Shown: piece after piece, positions 23,859 to 36,169 of the stretch
How the letters are laid out: the number at the start of each line of letters is the position of its first letter
Numbering within the stretch: position 1 is the stretch's first letter
NCBI RefSeq assembly: GCF_050003625.1
Contig: NC_134398.1
Coordinates: forward strand, 199,820,583-199,884,582
Length of the DNA: 64,000 nucleotides
Origin: Haematobia irritans
Lineage: Eukaryota; Arthropoda; Insecta; Diptera; Muscidae
Reading direction: 5' to 3'
Translations under genes and position numbers: made by a program
Notes under the pieces: model-generated
What the model was told of the DNA's origin: nothing
Database searches by the model: none
Seen by the model: the letters and a program-made list of their open reading frames with translations, nothing else

Positions 23859-24337
23859 GAATTGCACAGGCTTAAGAAATTTTCTAATTGTTTATTTATT
23901 TCATTTTATTTAGAATTTTTAGAAAAATTTTATTATTTAAGAGAAATTTTTAATTTTTACCTTTTTAATCATTTTAAATTTTATATATTTTGAATTTTAC
24001 GAAAATTTCATTTCTCAACAGAAATGCGGAAAATTTCATAACTAGGAACTTTTCGAAAGATTTCAAAACAAATTTTTTCAAAAAGTTCAAAACAAAAATT
24101 TTCAAAATGTTCCTAGTTATGAAATTTTACGCAAATTCTGTTTAGAAATAACATTTTTGTAACATTAAAAATAAATATTTTAGATGAAAAAAGGTATTCA
24201 ATGCTAGTTCAATGCTATTTTGGAACTAATGATTAAAAAAAATTAAAATTAATTGCCCAAAAATTTTTTTCAAAAATTCTAAATAAAATGAAATAACAAA
24301 ATAAAAAATTAGAAAATTTCTAAAGCGTGTGCAATTT
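23859..24337. repeat. ~480-bp foldback (long inverted repeat)
   Basis: Inner arms AAAATTTCATAACTAGGAAC (24030-24049) and its exact reverse complement (24109-24128) are separated by 59 nt. The match continues outward with gaps: ATTTCT(C/A)AACAGAA next to the core, and at the far ends GAATTGCACAGGCTTAAGAA (left) against the reverse complement of the TAAAGCGTGTGCAATT region (right), including AGAAATTTTCTAATT and ATTTCATTTTATTTAGAATT in both arms. If transcribed it would form a long imperfect hairpin. Confidence 0.85.
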
Positions 24338-24967
24338 TCCATAAAATTTTCATAAAAGTGGTATTGCCTAAATATTTCCTCCAGGAAAAAATTATCTTAC
24401 TTGAAATGAATTTCATGGATTCTTGCAATGTCACCCACCACCATAAGTATTTTAAATTGAATACAAAAAGCAAATACTTCTCACTTTATTGCTTGTCTTG
24501 CACGGAATGGAGGTTACGCCTTAAATGGTAATTATTAAGTTGGCGCTTAAATATGTCCAAAGGCATAGGTTTGTGTGCTAGCGATGCGTGTACCACATTT
24601 GTCGTGTCTGATCATAAGCACCGTCACTTTGAATGGTAAAAAAGATGTGAACAAGAACACCACACCAATACGGCTGATGAAAGCAATCCTAAGAAGGTGC
24701 TCTTTTTTATTGAAACACTGAAGAAAAAATTACTAAAAAATGCAGAACGGAGCATTGATGTAGACTTAATAAGGGCAGTCGTTGATTCCCTTACTTCATT
24801 TTTCGCCATTCGTTTCGCTTATTCCACACAAATGGGCTTCTGATGGTGGTAAGTTGTAGTCGACGATGATTATATGTGAACATCCTACGTGGTAGATTTC
24901 AGGAATTTGGAAGTAGTTGAAATGCTAACAGATCGTCATCATTATTGTTACCCAGTGGTGTTAGTAA
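24338..24967. other. Unique segment, no gene recognised
   Basis: Intergenic- or intron-like sequence between the foldback and the largest array. A 61-codon minus frame at 24624-24809 is serine-rich without recognisable features. Confidence 0.5.
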
Positions 24968-27900
24968 GGTAATTTCATTTCTATAGGAAATTTTGCCATA
25001 TTTAATTTATATAGGAAATTTTGTCAAAATTTTCATTTCTATAGGAAATTTTGTCAACATTTTAATTTCTATAGGACATTTTGTCAAAATTTCATTTCTA
25101 TAGGAAATTATGTTAAAATGCCATTTGTAAAAAAGAATCTGTCAAAATTTAATTTTTATAGGAAATTCTGTCAAAATTTCTTTTCCATACAAAATTTTCT
25201 AAAATGTCATTCCTACAGGAAATTTTCTAAAAATTTAATTTTTATGGGAAATTTAATCAAAATTTTATTTCTATAGGAAATTTAGTCAAAATTGCATTTC
25301 TAAAGGAAATTTTGTCAAAATTTCGTTTCCATAGGAAATTTTATCAAAACTTCATTTCTATAGGAAATTTTGTAAAAATTTCATTTCTATAGGAAATTTT
25401 GTCAAAATTTCATTTCTATAGAAAATTTTGTCAAAATTTCATTTCTATAGAGATTTTGTCCAAATTTAATTTCTATAGGAAATTTTGTCAAAATTTCATT
25501 TTTGCAAGAATTTTTCTAAAAATGTCATTTCTATAGGAAATTTTGTCAAAATTTCATTTTTGCAAGAATTTTTCTAAAAATGTCATTTCTATAGGAAATT
25601 TTGTCAAAATTTCATTTCAATAGAAAATTTTGTCAAAATTTCATTTCTATAAGAAATTTTGTGAAAATTTCGTTTCTATAGGAAATTTTGTAAAAATTTC
25701 ATTTCTATAGGAAATTTTGTCAAAATTTCATTTCTGTAGAAAATGTTGAAACAAAAATAATTTACATAGAAAATTTTCTCCAAATTTAATTTCTATAAGA
25801 AATTTTGTAAAAATGTCATTTTTTAAGAAATTTTCTAAAAATTAAATTTCTATAGGAAATTTTGTCAAAATTTCATTTCTAGAGGAAATTTTGTCAAAAT
25901 TTCATTTCTATAGAAAATTTCAGAAAAATATTAATTTCTATAGAAAATTTTGTCCAAATTTAATTTCTATAGGAAATTTTGTAAAAATTCCATTTTTGTA
26001 AGAAATTTTCTAAAAATTAAATTTCTATAGGTAATTTTGTAAAAATTTCATTTCTATACGAAATTTTGTAAAAATTTCATTTCTATAGGAAATTTTATCA
26101 AAATTTCGTTTCTATAGGTAATTTTGTCAAAATTTCATTTCTATAGGAAATTTTGTCAAAATTTCATTTCTGTAGAAAATTTCGAAACAAAAATAATTTA
26201 TATAGAAAATTTTGTCCAAATTTTGCAAAATTTCATTTCTATAGGAAATTTTGTCAAAATTTCATTTTTATAGGAAATTTTGTCAAAATTTCGTTTCTAT
26301 AGGACATTTTGTCAAAATTTCATTTCTATAGAAAATTTTGTCAAAATTTCATTTCGATAGGAAATTTTGTCAAAATGCTATTTGTATAAAAAATTCTGTC
26401 AAAATTTAATTTCTATAGGAAATTCTGTCAAAATTTCATTTCCATACTAAATTTTCTAAAAATGTCATTTATACAGGAAATTTTCTAAAAAAATCATTTT
26501 TATGGGAAATCTAGTCAAAATTTCATTTCTATAGGAAATTTAGTCAAAAATGCATTTCTGAAGGAAAATTTGTCAAAATTTTCATTTCTATAGGGAATTT
26601 TGTCAAAATTTCATTTCTATAGGGAATTTTGTCAAAATTTATTTGTTTTAGGAAATTTTGTCAAAAAATTCATTTCTATAGGAAATTTTGTCAAAATTTC
26701 ATTTCTGTAGAAAATTTCGAAACAAATGATATTAAAATAATTTATATAGAAAATTTTGTCCAAGTTTTGCAAAATTTCATTTCTATAGGAAATTTTGTCA
26801 AAATGCTATTTGTATAAAAAATTCTGTCAAAATTTCTTTTCTAAAGGAAATTCTGTCAAAATTTCATTTCCATACAAAATTTTCTAAAAATGTCATTTCT
26901 ACAGGAAATTTTCTAAACATGTCATTTCTACAGGAAATTTTCTAAAAATTGAATTTCTATAGGAAATTTAGTCAAAATTTTATTTCTAAAGGATATTTTG
27001 TCAAAAATTTCATTTCCATAGGAAATTTTGTCCAAATTTCATTTCTATAGGAAATTTTGTAAAAATTTCATTTCTATAGGAAATTTTGTCAAAAATTTCA
27101 TTTCTATAGAAATTTTCGAAAAGAAATTAATTTCTATAGAAAATTTAATTTCTATAGGAAATTTTATAAAAATTTCATTTTTGTAAGAAATTTTCTAAAG
27201 ATGTAATTTCTATAAGAAATTTTCTCAAAATTTCATTTCTACAGGAAATTTTGTCAAAATTTCATTTCTATAGAAAATTTCGAAACAAAAATAAATTCTA
27301 TAGAAAATTTTGTCAAAATTTTCCAAAATTTCATTTTTGTAGGAAATTTTCTCAAAATTTCATTTCTATAGGAAATTTTGTCAAAATTTCATTTCTACAG
27401 AAAATTTCGAGAAAAAAATAATTTCTATAGAAAATTTTATCCAAATTTAATTTCTATAGGAAATTTTGTAAAAATGTCATTTTTGTAAGACTATTTTTTA
27501 AAAACTTAATTTCTATAAGAAATTTTCTCAAAATTTCATTTCTATAGGAAATTTTGTCAAATTTCATTTCTATATAAAAATTTTGTCAAAATTTCATTTC
27601 TATATAAAAATTTTGTCAAAATTTCATTTCTATAGGAAATTTTGTCGAAATTTCACTTCTATAGGAAATTTTGTCAAAATTTCATTTGTATAAAAATTTT
27701 TGTCAAAATTTCATTTGTATAAAAATTTTTGTCAAAATTTCATTTCTATATAAAAATTTTGTCAAAATTTCATTTCTATAGGAAATTTTGTCAAAATTTC
27801 AATTCTATAGGAAATTTTGTCAAAATTTCAATTCTATAGGAATTTTTTGTCAAAATTAAATTTCTATAGGAAATTTTGTCAAAATTTCATTTCTATAGTA

Positions 27901-27985
27901 AATTTTGTAAAAATTTCATTTCTATAGGAAATTTTCTAAAAATTTCATTTCTATATAGAAATTTTGTCAAAATTTCACTTCTGGA
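24968..27985 (+). repeat. 3-kb 29-bp array of a distinct variant
   Basis: Roughly 100 units in which the usual TTTTATTTCTATAGAAAA is replaced by TTTCATTTCTATAGGAAATT; the GTCAAAA core is retained. The C in TTTCATTT and the GG in TAGGAAA are nearly fixed here but rare in the arrays at 36-38 and 52-55 kb. A side branch, CGAAACAAAAATAATTTATA, recurs near 25745, 26187, 26716 and 27285, marking higher-order units. Confidence 0.94.
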
Positions 27986-29169
27986 AGGCCTTCTTTACGG
28001 TCTGAAAATAGAAGGCCTGAGTTCATACCCTTTCCTAAATTTAAGCCCACTTTTCATTCTCTCCCCTGGATGGTGATAACGTGAAAATAAGTTGCAACGA
28101 AGTATTACTTGGTCCCCATCAATTTAGAGCAAGGAAGCTGACGTGGCTTGACATGGATTGGAGCAACATGTTAGCCCATGTTCTTTTGTTGCAACAACTA
28201 AACGTTAAGTGATTTTTATGCAAAAATTGTGAGGTTGTGTCGTTGATGTTTTAATGAAGTGATGCAATGGGGTTCTGGCGTCCAAATCAGCCATCCATCG
28301 TACAAGGCTCGTTGAGAGCTTGATGAGTTTGGTTGTCCGTCTGTATCATTCACTCGCCGTCTTCGTTTTTTTTGTGTCTCTTTGATGATTGCCTGAAAAT
28401 ATTCTGGGGCCTTTGGCGTTGATTATACTGGCGCGTTGCTAATGATTCGCTTGCCCGATTGCCAGTGATGCTTCATTGATTTTCTTCTGAATCTGAGATG
28501 TTATTGCCTTGACTTGGGCAAAGATGGGAGTATCAACCAACAAAGTCATGGCATTGATGTAACATTAACTAAATAACTAAATCATTACTCGTGCATCAAT
28601 TAGTTGCTGGGCAATGTGCAACAACCACAGGCAACATTGTTGTTTGACTTTATAATTTATTGAGTATTGACATTGATGGTCCATGATGGTCAATCATGTT
28701 ATGTTGCTTAGGGAAAATGAGACTTTGTATGAGGAGGTTGAATGATTATGGTAATTTAACATTTGCCTTGTTATTAAATTATTTTGCCTCAACATGTCTT
28801 GCAATAAACCAATTTAGGTGATAACGGTTTTGACAAGATTATTTACGAACTTTTTGGAGAGCAGCAAAAGAATGAAATGTTTATAAGCAGCTATATAATT
28901 AATTTTGTAATTTTTTTTTTCCAAGAAAATCTTATACAAATATAAATTTCATTAGAAATCATATTTGACGAAATTACAAAAATGGAATATAAAGGAATCT
29001 GTTATAACCTAATTTTTTTTTGCAAATTTATAAAAAAAAAAGTTTATTGTCAATGAAGTTTTAAGAAGATGAAATCTATTAAAGTACTCGTCGTTTATTT
29101 TTTATTTTATTTGCGATTTTTATTTACTTTCAAATACTTGGCCACTACTTGAATTTTTTGTCAAAGCTA
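27986..29169. other. Unique segment, no gene recognised
   Basis: Balanced-composition sequence with short CAACAA and GATG tracts and no clear open frame. No RNA gene seen. It borders the array sharply at CACTTCTGGAAGGCC. Confidence 0.5.
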
Positions 29170-29317
29170 CACTGAAAAAACAGTGAACCCACCAGGAAGA
29201 AAACTTTGGGTTAATTTTGGAAAATTTTAATATTTTTGGAACATTTTAACTAATTCCATGAACTAAAATAAAGTTAAATTGGCTTTAGTGCAATAGAGAG
29301 TTCACTTTTTTTGAGTG
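29170..29317. mobile_element. 148-bp MITE with TA target duplication
   Basis: Starts CACTGAAAAAACAGTGAAC and ends GTTCACTTTTTTTGAGTG; the reverse complement of the end is CACTCAAAAAAAGTGAAC, so the inverted repeats match over about 18 bp with two differences. TA flanks both sides (GCTA on the left, TAAG on the right). Apparently a shorter relative of the 500-bp element at 16068. Confidence 0.85.
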
Positions 29318-29942
29318 TAAGAAACAAGCGAAGAATTAAGCAGCGTGTCTTTTTCTCACTTGGGCCTCATATCGTATAAGTAATATTAATTAATTAATAT
29401 ATATTATACGTCTAGGGTGTCAACTCTAGTTTTTTCCCCTTCTGGTTATGATTTTAATTTTAATCAACTTTTAAAAAGTATCTGAGGATATTCTAAACAC
29501 AGAAAAAATTCAGAATATTGTTTAGATTGGCCTATACATCGTTTTAACTATATTGTAAGTATAGTAAAAAGAATGCATCTAGTGGGACAAGATCTAATTT
29601 CTTCAACGTATACGCAATTCGTATGAAATTATATTAATCATACATCTATGAGGGCGCGACTTAATTTTCGGTCCTAAAACTAAAATTTGTGTTTTTACCT
29701 GAACTCTTTTGTTAATACTTATCAAATTATGGTGTTATATTAAGCATTATTTAATGAGATTATTGGCTACTATTCAATTGACATTATGCTCCTTTGGCCC
29801 AATTATCGTATATGTAATATTAATTAAATTTAAATCAATTATACGTCTAATCGGACAAAATCTAATTTCTATAGCGTATGCCTAATATGAACTAAATTAC
29901 ATCAATTATACACTTAGAGTCCACGACTTAATTTTCGGTTCT

Positions 29943-30559
29943 AGGTTCGGTCAGGTTAGTTGGCAGCCCGATGTATCAGGCTCACTTAGACTATTCACTC
30001 CATTGTGATACCACATTGGTGAACTTCTCTCTTATTACTGAGTGCTGCCCGATTCTATGTTAAGCTCAATGACAAGGGACCTCCTTTTTATAGCCGAGTC
30101 CGAACGGCGTTCCACATTGCAGTGAAACTACACACAAAAAAATTTTTTCTGATTCAATCACGAAATTAATTGATCCAATTAATTTTTAATTGAATTGTCT
30201 TCAATCACAGAAATGATAGTATCAATTAAAAAATTAATTGAAGGTCAATTAAAAAGTTAATTGATCCAATTAAAAAATTAATTGATACTATTATTTTTGT
30301 GATTGATTTTTGTTTCAATTAAAAAATTTGTTGAACCAATTAAAATTTTAATTGAATATTTTTTAAAACTCAATTAAAATTTTAATTGGAAAAATTTTCG
30401 TGAAATTTTTTGTGTGCACTTAGGGAAGCTTTGTAACCCTCAGAAATGTCACCAGCATTACTGAGGTAGGATAATCCACCACTGAAAAACTTTTGGTGGT
30501 GGTGCACGACCTTATGTATGCAAGGTGGGCATGCTAACCATTGCACCACGATGGCTCCC
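29943..30559 (-). mobile_element. tRNA-derived SINE, copy 3, split by a MITE
   Basis: Matches copies 1 and 2 on the minus strand, from the GGGAGCCATCGTGGTGCAAT head at 30559 to CTGCCAACTAACCTGACC near 29943. Target duplications TAATTTTCGGTTCT (29929-29942) and TAATTTCCGGTTCT (30560-30573) match 13 of 14. The body is interrupted by the MITE 30131-30416. The stretch that holds the B box in other copies is deleted (around 30490-30510), so this copy has lost its internal promoter. Confidence 0.93.
30131..30416. mobile_element. 286-bp AATTAA-rich palindromic MITE inside the SINE
   Basis: Ends CACACAAAAAAATTTTT and TTTTTTGTGTG are inverted; the left flank is TA and the right flank CA, where intact SINE copies read CCACTTAG. 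The whole interior is nearly self-complementary: TGATTCAATCACG, ATAGTATCAATTAAAAAATT and AATTAATTGATACTATTATT mirror one another around about 30260. It is the same family as the split copy at 12968-13530 and the degenerate copies near 48.5, 50.3 and 52.4 kb. Confidence 0.9.
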
Positions 30560-32345
30560 TAATTTCCGGTTCTAACTTTCAAATGTATGTTTTGGTTTAC
30601 TGGAAAACTAATAGTTAAACAACACTACTGAAAATCTTTTCAGCATGCTCGCATGGTCCATTTATCGTATTAAGAATAATGCTTATTTTCGAATGAAAAA
30701 ATTGTACACGACCAACTTATCGTATAAGTAATATTAATTAAATAATATCAATTATACATACAGGGTGTCAAAATATTATTTTTTATTCAGGGTTTGTTAA
30801 ATTGCCAAAAAAAAATATGAACTGTCATTTGTGATGGAGTGAAGTAAAAAGATGGGTAGTATAAAAGGGGCTTCTAGAGGTTATGGGTTTGTTACCATAG
30901 TTTGGTCTACACAATTCCCTTGAGAAAAAAAATCACTTAACCTATAAGGCGTAAAAGCAATAATAATTAAATAATATCAATTATACATCTAGGGGGTCAA
31001 AACTTAATTTGATATAGTAGATTTCAAAAATGTCGTATAAGTAATATTAAAAATATGTTTATTTTTTTTTGTGGTTAGAAAATTTTGCCTAATCGCTGGT
31101 GAAAAAGTTTATGATGGAACATTTTCATAAAGTTTAAATAAAGTATGTGTTAACATTTTACTCGACGTATAAGCAATAATAATTAAATTATATCAATTAT
31201 ACATCTAGGGGGTCAAAACTTAATTTGCTATTCTAGATTTCAAAAATGTCGTATAAGTAATATTAATTAAATAATATTAATTATACATACAAGGTGTCAA
31301 AATATGTTTAATTGTTTTTTTTTGTGGTTAGGAAATTATTAATAATCCCTGGTGAAAAAGTTTATCAATGAACATTTTCATAAAGTTGAAATAAAGTGAA
31401 TAAGCAATAATAATTAAATTATATCAATTATACATCTAGGGGGTCAAAACTTAATTTGATATTGTAGATTCCAAAAATGTCGTATAAGTAATATTAATTA
31501 AATAATATTAATTATACATACAGGGTGTCAAAATATGTTTAATTGTTTTTTTTGTGGTTAGGAAATTATTTTTAATCCCTGGTGAAAAAGTTTATGATGG
31601 AACATTTTCATAAAGTATGTGTTAATATTTTATTCGGCGTATAAGCAATAATAATTAAATTATATCAATTATACATCTAGGAGGTCAAAACTTAATGTGA
31701 TATTGTAGATTTCAAAAATGTCGTATAAGTAATATTAATTAAATAATATTAATTATACATACAGGGTGTCAAAATATGTTTAATTGTTTTTTTTTGTGGC
31801 TAGGAAATTATTTTTAATCCCTGGTGAAAAAGTTTATGATGGAACATTTTCATAACGTTGAAATAAAGTGAATAAGCAATAATAATTAAATTATATCAAT
31901 TATACATCTAGGGGGTCAAAACTTAATTTGATACTGTAGATTTCAAAAATGTCGTATAAGTAATATTAATTAAATAATATTAATTATATATAGAGGGTGT
32001 CAAAATATATTTATATGTTATTTGTGGTCGGAAAAATTATTCCTAATCACTGGTGAAAAAGTTTATAATTGAACATTTTCATAAAATTGAAATAAAGTAT
32101 GTGTTAACATTTTAGTCGGCGTATAAGCAATAATAATTAAATTATATCAATTATACAGCTAGGGGGTCAAAACTTAATTTGATATTGTAGATTTCAAAAA
32201 TGTCGTATAAGTAATATTAATTAAATAATATTAATTATACACACAGGGTGTCAAAATATGTTTATTTGTTCTTTGTGGTTAGAAAATTTTGCCTAATCGC
32301 TGGTGAAAAAGTTTATAATTGAACATTTTAGCAAAGACGAAATAA

Positions 32346-33880
32346 ATTATGTGTTAACGTTGTGTATCTAAGCATATTAGAATTATGACTCATAAAATTC
32401 ATAGCATTTACAATTCCTTCTTCCATATAATATTTTACCACCTTTCAGTCACCACAAAAAGTATAGTTTAGATATTTTCTAATAAAATGTGATAAATTGG
32501 CTTTGTAACACCATCATAAAAAGTCAACGTTTTTTTTTTGTGGTATCAATCGTGACCTCAACATTTTCGTTGTGGGCAACACCCAGAGAGACCGTGTGGA
32601 AATCTTATGACTTCAATTCAATACGTAACGTCTCCGTGGTAAGTCAAAGATAATCCATAACCTTAACCAAATCCTGAATCTTCGTGGACTAACACTCACA
32701 TTGTTAGCTCTTTTAAGGTGTGAGTTATAAACACTTGCAACATACTTATGAAAATTTTGTGTATGTTTTTTTTTTTTGGGAGATTCGAGTTAAGGACGTG
32801 TGTTTGTGAGTGTGTGTGTGCACAATGGTGTTGTTGTGTGATTTAATGTGAGATTTCACACAAATTTGTTGCATTATTGTTTTCGCGCTCTCCACCTTTA
32901 TTTTGAACGTGAAGTTTGAGATTTTGTTTCGATTTTTGTTGTTATTGTGAACTGTCGGTTAGTTGGCTGATTATTGTTAGCGCGAAAAGTTGGCAGTTGG
33001 CGATTGTTTTGGGATAAGCTTGGGGGGGGATGAAGAGGAGATTCGTCGTAATTTTATTTTTTTGGGTATCTGGACAAATGGATGGATATAATATAACCAC
33101 AGCCTAGTTGTATGGATGGTGGTTATACACCTCGAATTTGTTTTTATTTAATGTTGTTGTATTATTGTTTTTTGGTGAAGTTGAAGCTCTTTGATTCCCC
33201 ATTTATTTGTAGGATGGTCATTCAGTGCATAATCTTTGTTTTGTTCGATTCTCCAAGCCCATATTGTTTTTGTGATAGAATGGGCCATGGCCACCAAAAG
33301 TTTTGGGCAGGGAAGGGGCAGATGTAGTGGAGGTCTCCGATCGCTCTGTCGTCGTCGTCATCGTCATCGTCGGTAGTCATTGTTACTTACGCCGATTGTT
33401 GGTGGTGATGGTGAGTGTTTAGGTTTCGCGTTTTTCGCGATTTTTTGCATTCCAACACATTCTGCTTATTTGTAAGATATTTATTGCCTTCGATTGTTTA
33501 ACGATAAAATACAACACATACTTTTTTCTATAAGCAGCATATTTGTTCGTTTCAGGTCTTCAATTGATGTGGCTGTTGATTTGAGATTTTTTTTCGGGAG
33601 TTTTGTTTTGTTTGGTGGCCAACTTTGAAAATAATTTTATTGCCCCCTCCAAACAATCCTCACGTTGCAATGAAAGAAAAAAATACACAAAAGCAGCTAA
33701 GCCTTAATATCTGAAGAATCTGGAATACGAAGGATAATTTTTTTTGTCGTGGGCTTAAGACCATGAGTTAAGTTGCTAAAATAATGAAACAAAACAAAAA
33801 CAGAAATATACAGAGTTTTTCAAATCAGTTGGCAAAAATCTTTGTGTGAAAGATTTTTTAGGATTGATATGAAAAAATGT
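32346..33880. other. Unique segment, GT- and GTC-rich tracts, no gene recognised
   Basis: Sequence with GTGAGTGTGTGTGTG near 32800 and GTCGTCGTCGTCATCGTCAT near 33350. The 71-codon plus frame at 33112-33327 is not convincing. No splice-flanked exon or RNA gene recognised. Confidence 0.5.
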
Positions 33881-33883
33881 TCA

Positions 33884-34612
33884 GGGTTTGTTAAATGGTC
33901 TAAAGAATATGAACTGTGGTTTGGTGATGGAGTAAAGTTAGAAAATGTGGGAGATAATGAATAAAATACAAAGAGGGTTATAGACTGTCTGCTATATTTT
34001 TTTTTACTATAGAATTCCCTTTAGAAAATAGTCGATCTTAGCCTATTCTGCGAATAAGCAAAACTAATTAAATTATATCAATTGTACATCTACTTCAATA
34101 TCCTAACTGCTAAATTTGTGTGTTTCGTTGAAATGTTTTTAAAGAGCTGCATAATCTTCTAATCTTATGTGGGATTTAAACCATTCAGAGCATATATAAG
34201 GCCTCTAAATTGTTATGGACTATTTTCTGTATATTTTACAATAACATTCCATTGAGAAAATAGTCGCTTACCCAATTCGGCGTATAAGCAATAATAATTA
34301 AATTATATCAATTATACACCAAGTGGGCCAAGATTCTAAATTCCAAATTTAAATTTTTGCTCGAAATATTTTTAATTTAAGAAGTAGAATTTACTAATCT
34401 GATATGGGATTTCAACCATTCCTACCATGTATATATTTCTCTATACTATTCCCTTGTGAAAATATATATTTTACAAAAATATTCATTTGAGAAAATTCTT
34501 GTTAGCTTATTAGGCGTATAAGTAATACTAATTAAATTATATTAATTATACATCTAGGGGGTCAAGATTTAATTTGATATTCTGTCAAAATTATCTTGCT
34601 TGAAATATTTGT
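33884..34612 (+). repeat. ~230-bp satellite, cluster 2 (diverged)
   Basis: Cores near 34053, 34281 and 34514 are 228 and 233 bp apart, the same period as cluster 1. The first unit (TTCAGGGTTTGTTAAATGGT, ATGAACTGTGGTTTGGTGAT) matches 30779-31000 for over 200 bp. Units contain TGGGATTT(A/C)AACCATTC and CC(A/C)TT(G/T)(A/T)GAAAATA. Another core at about 35700 lies beyond the transposon inserted at 34617. Confidence 0.87.
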
Positions 34613-34616
34613 AATA

Positions 34617-35670
34617 AAGGGTGATACGGTCAAAATTTGGTCAAGGGAAAACGCGTGTAAATCGGTGAAATCGTTTATTTAAAAAATCAAATTAAATTTC
34701 TTTTTCAAGTTCAATTAGTATAAAATTCAGGAAAAATATTCAGTTAGGCTTTAGCTTTTCCAAATCCGAATTGCCGGGCCTCACGCTTGACACCTGCCAT
34801 CAGATTTTGTACAGCCACCTTGTCCACCTTCTTCGCCGCAGAAAGCCAGTTTGCCTTGAACTGCTGCTCGTCCTTAGCAGTTTTTTTGGTCTTCTTTAGG
34901 TTCCGCTTGACAATAGCCCAGTATTTCTCAATTGGGCGGAGCTCTGGCGTGTTGGGAGGGTTCTTGTCCTTGGGAACCACCTGCACGTTGTTGGCGGCGT
35001 ACCACTCCATGGTCTTTTTACCGTAATGGCAAGATGCCAAATCCGGCCAAAACAGTACGGAACAACCGTGTTTCTTCAGAAAAGGCAGCAGACTTTTATT
35101 CAAACACTCTTTCACGTAAATTTCTTGGTTGACAGTCCCGGAAGCTATGAAAATGCTGCTTTTCAAGCCACAGGTACAGATGGCTTGCCAAACCAGATAT
35201 TTCTTTGCGAACTTTGACAGTTTTATGTGCTTGAAAATATCTGCTACCTTTCCCCTTCTTTTTGCCGTATAAAACTTCTGTCCCGGAAGCTGCTTGTAGT
35301 CGGCCTTGACGTAGGTTTCGTCGTCCATTACCACGCAGTCAAACTTCGTCAGCATCGTCGTGTACAGCCTCCGGGATCGCGCTTTGGCCGTCGTATTTTG
35401 TTTATCATCGCGATTTGGAGTCACTACCTTCTTGTAAGTCGATAGTCCGGCTCGTTTTTTGGCTCGATGCACGGTTGTAGACGATACACCCAGCATCTCG
35501 GAGAGAGATTAGGGTTTCGCTTGAAACTACCGGCAACTCTCTTTGTCGTCTCAGCGGCTTCCGGTTTTCGATTTCCCCCCGATCCAGACTTCCTGGCTGT
35601 CGACAAACGTTCCCCTAACACTTTAATTACATTTGTAACGGTTGATTTGGTTGATTTTGATTATTCAAAT
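34617..35670 (-). mobile_element. Tc1/mariner element, DD37E (ITmD37E-like), 5' truncated
   Basis: The transposase reads on the minus strand. The element's 3' end is at 34617 (AAGGGTGATACGGTCAAAAT, preceded by TA), a typical terminal repeat. The opposite terminal repeat is missing: around 35665-35680 the coding region runs straight into satellite sequence (GTTGGTCCATTCAACGTATA). The copy therefore lost its own start and one TIR. It interrupts the ~230-bp satellite. Confidence 0.9.
34744..35663 (-). pseudogene. Broken ITmD37E-like transposase
   Basis: DDE transposase; in the 250-codon intact stretch (35496 down to 34744) the catalytic residues are D58 or D59 (in VVMDDETYVKADY), D152 (in LFWPDLASCH) and E190 (in LRPIEKYW), with 37 residues between the last two, the DD37E spacing. 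Upstream, 35621-35500 encodes the N-terminal part (GGNRKPEAAETTKR, GSFKRNPNLS) in another frame; a small deletion next to TCTCTCTCCGAGATGC shifts it relative to MLGVSSTTVHRAKKR, the recognition-helix region. The start codon is lost with the truncated 5' end. The C-terminus KREARQFGFGKAKA and stop are intact. Plus-strand open frames over this interval are shadows. Confidence 0.92.
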
Positions 35671-35764
35671 GACAAAATTATTTGTTGGTCCATTCAACGT
35701 ATAAGTAATATTAATCAATTGATATCAATTATACGTCTAGGGTACCAAGATTTAATTTCATAAA

Positions 35765-36165
35765 TCTAACTTTCAATTGTTCTCTTTTCACTTGAGAAAT
35801 TACGGATAATCAATCCTACTAAGATTTTTGCGTTCTAAAGCGGAAAAGGGAGCTTAATTTGTGATAATCCCAAGAAGAACCAAAATTCTACCCAAATCCT
35901 GAAAAAACTAAATTTTTATATGAAAAACTTATATTTCACGTATCTTCTAAACTATGCAGAGGAGCATGGTTCGTGATCATCGTCAGTAAATTGAGAACTC
36001 CTTCAAAATCCTGAAAAATTTGAAATTTCTCGTGCCAAAAACAATCTACCAAAATTTTAAGAAAATTTTACCACAAATCCACTAAATTAAAAAAAAAATC
36101 TAAAATAAGATGTGCAAACATATTTTTCTCTGTTGGTTGAGCTACTGTTTTAATTTAGTCAATGC
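35765..36165. other. Short unique segment
   Basis: No repeat unit or gene recognised between the satellite copy at about 35700-35760 and the array starting near 36170. Confidence 0.45.
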
Positions 36166-36169
36166 ATGG

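Larger units (their letters stand above)
29370..32345 (+). repeat. ~230-bp satellite with palindromic core, cluster 1
   Basis: The core is GTATAAGTAATATTA, a short A/T spacer, then TAATATTAATTATAC, a near-perfect inverted repeat (14 of 15). It is followed by CATCTAGGGGGTCAAAACTT or CATACAGGGTGTCAAAATAT. Cores of the AAGTAAT type start near 29374, 29808, 30722, 31035, 31251, 31482, 31723, 31954 and 32205, with spacings of 216-251 bp in the regular part (31035-32205). A second subtype (GTATAAGCAATAATAATT) alternates between them, near 31167, 31639 and 32120. Each dimer also holds a GTGGTTAGGAAATTATT block and a GGTGAAAAAGTTTAT block. Confidence 0.92.

Noticed and set aside
34787..35763. Five plus-strand frames of 63-98 codons
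   Set aside because: They are antisense shadows of the DD37E transposase, whose minus-strand frame carries the catalytic motifs.
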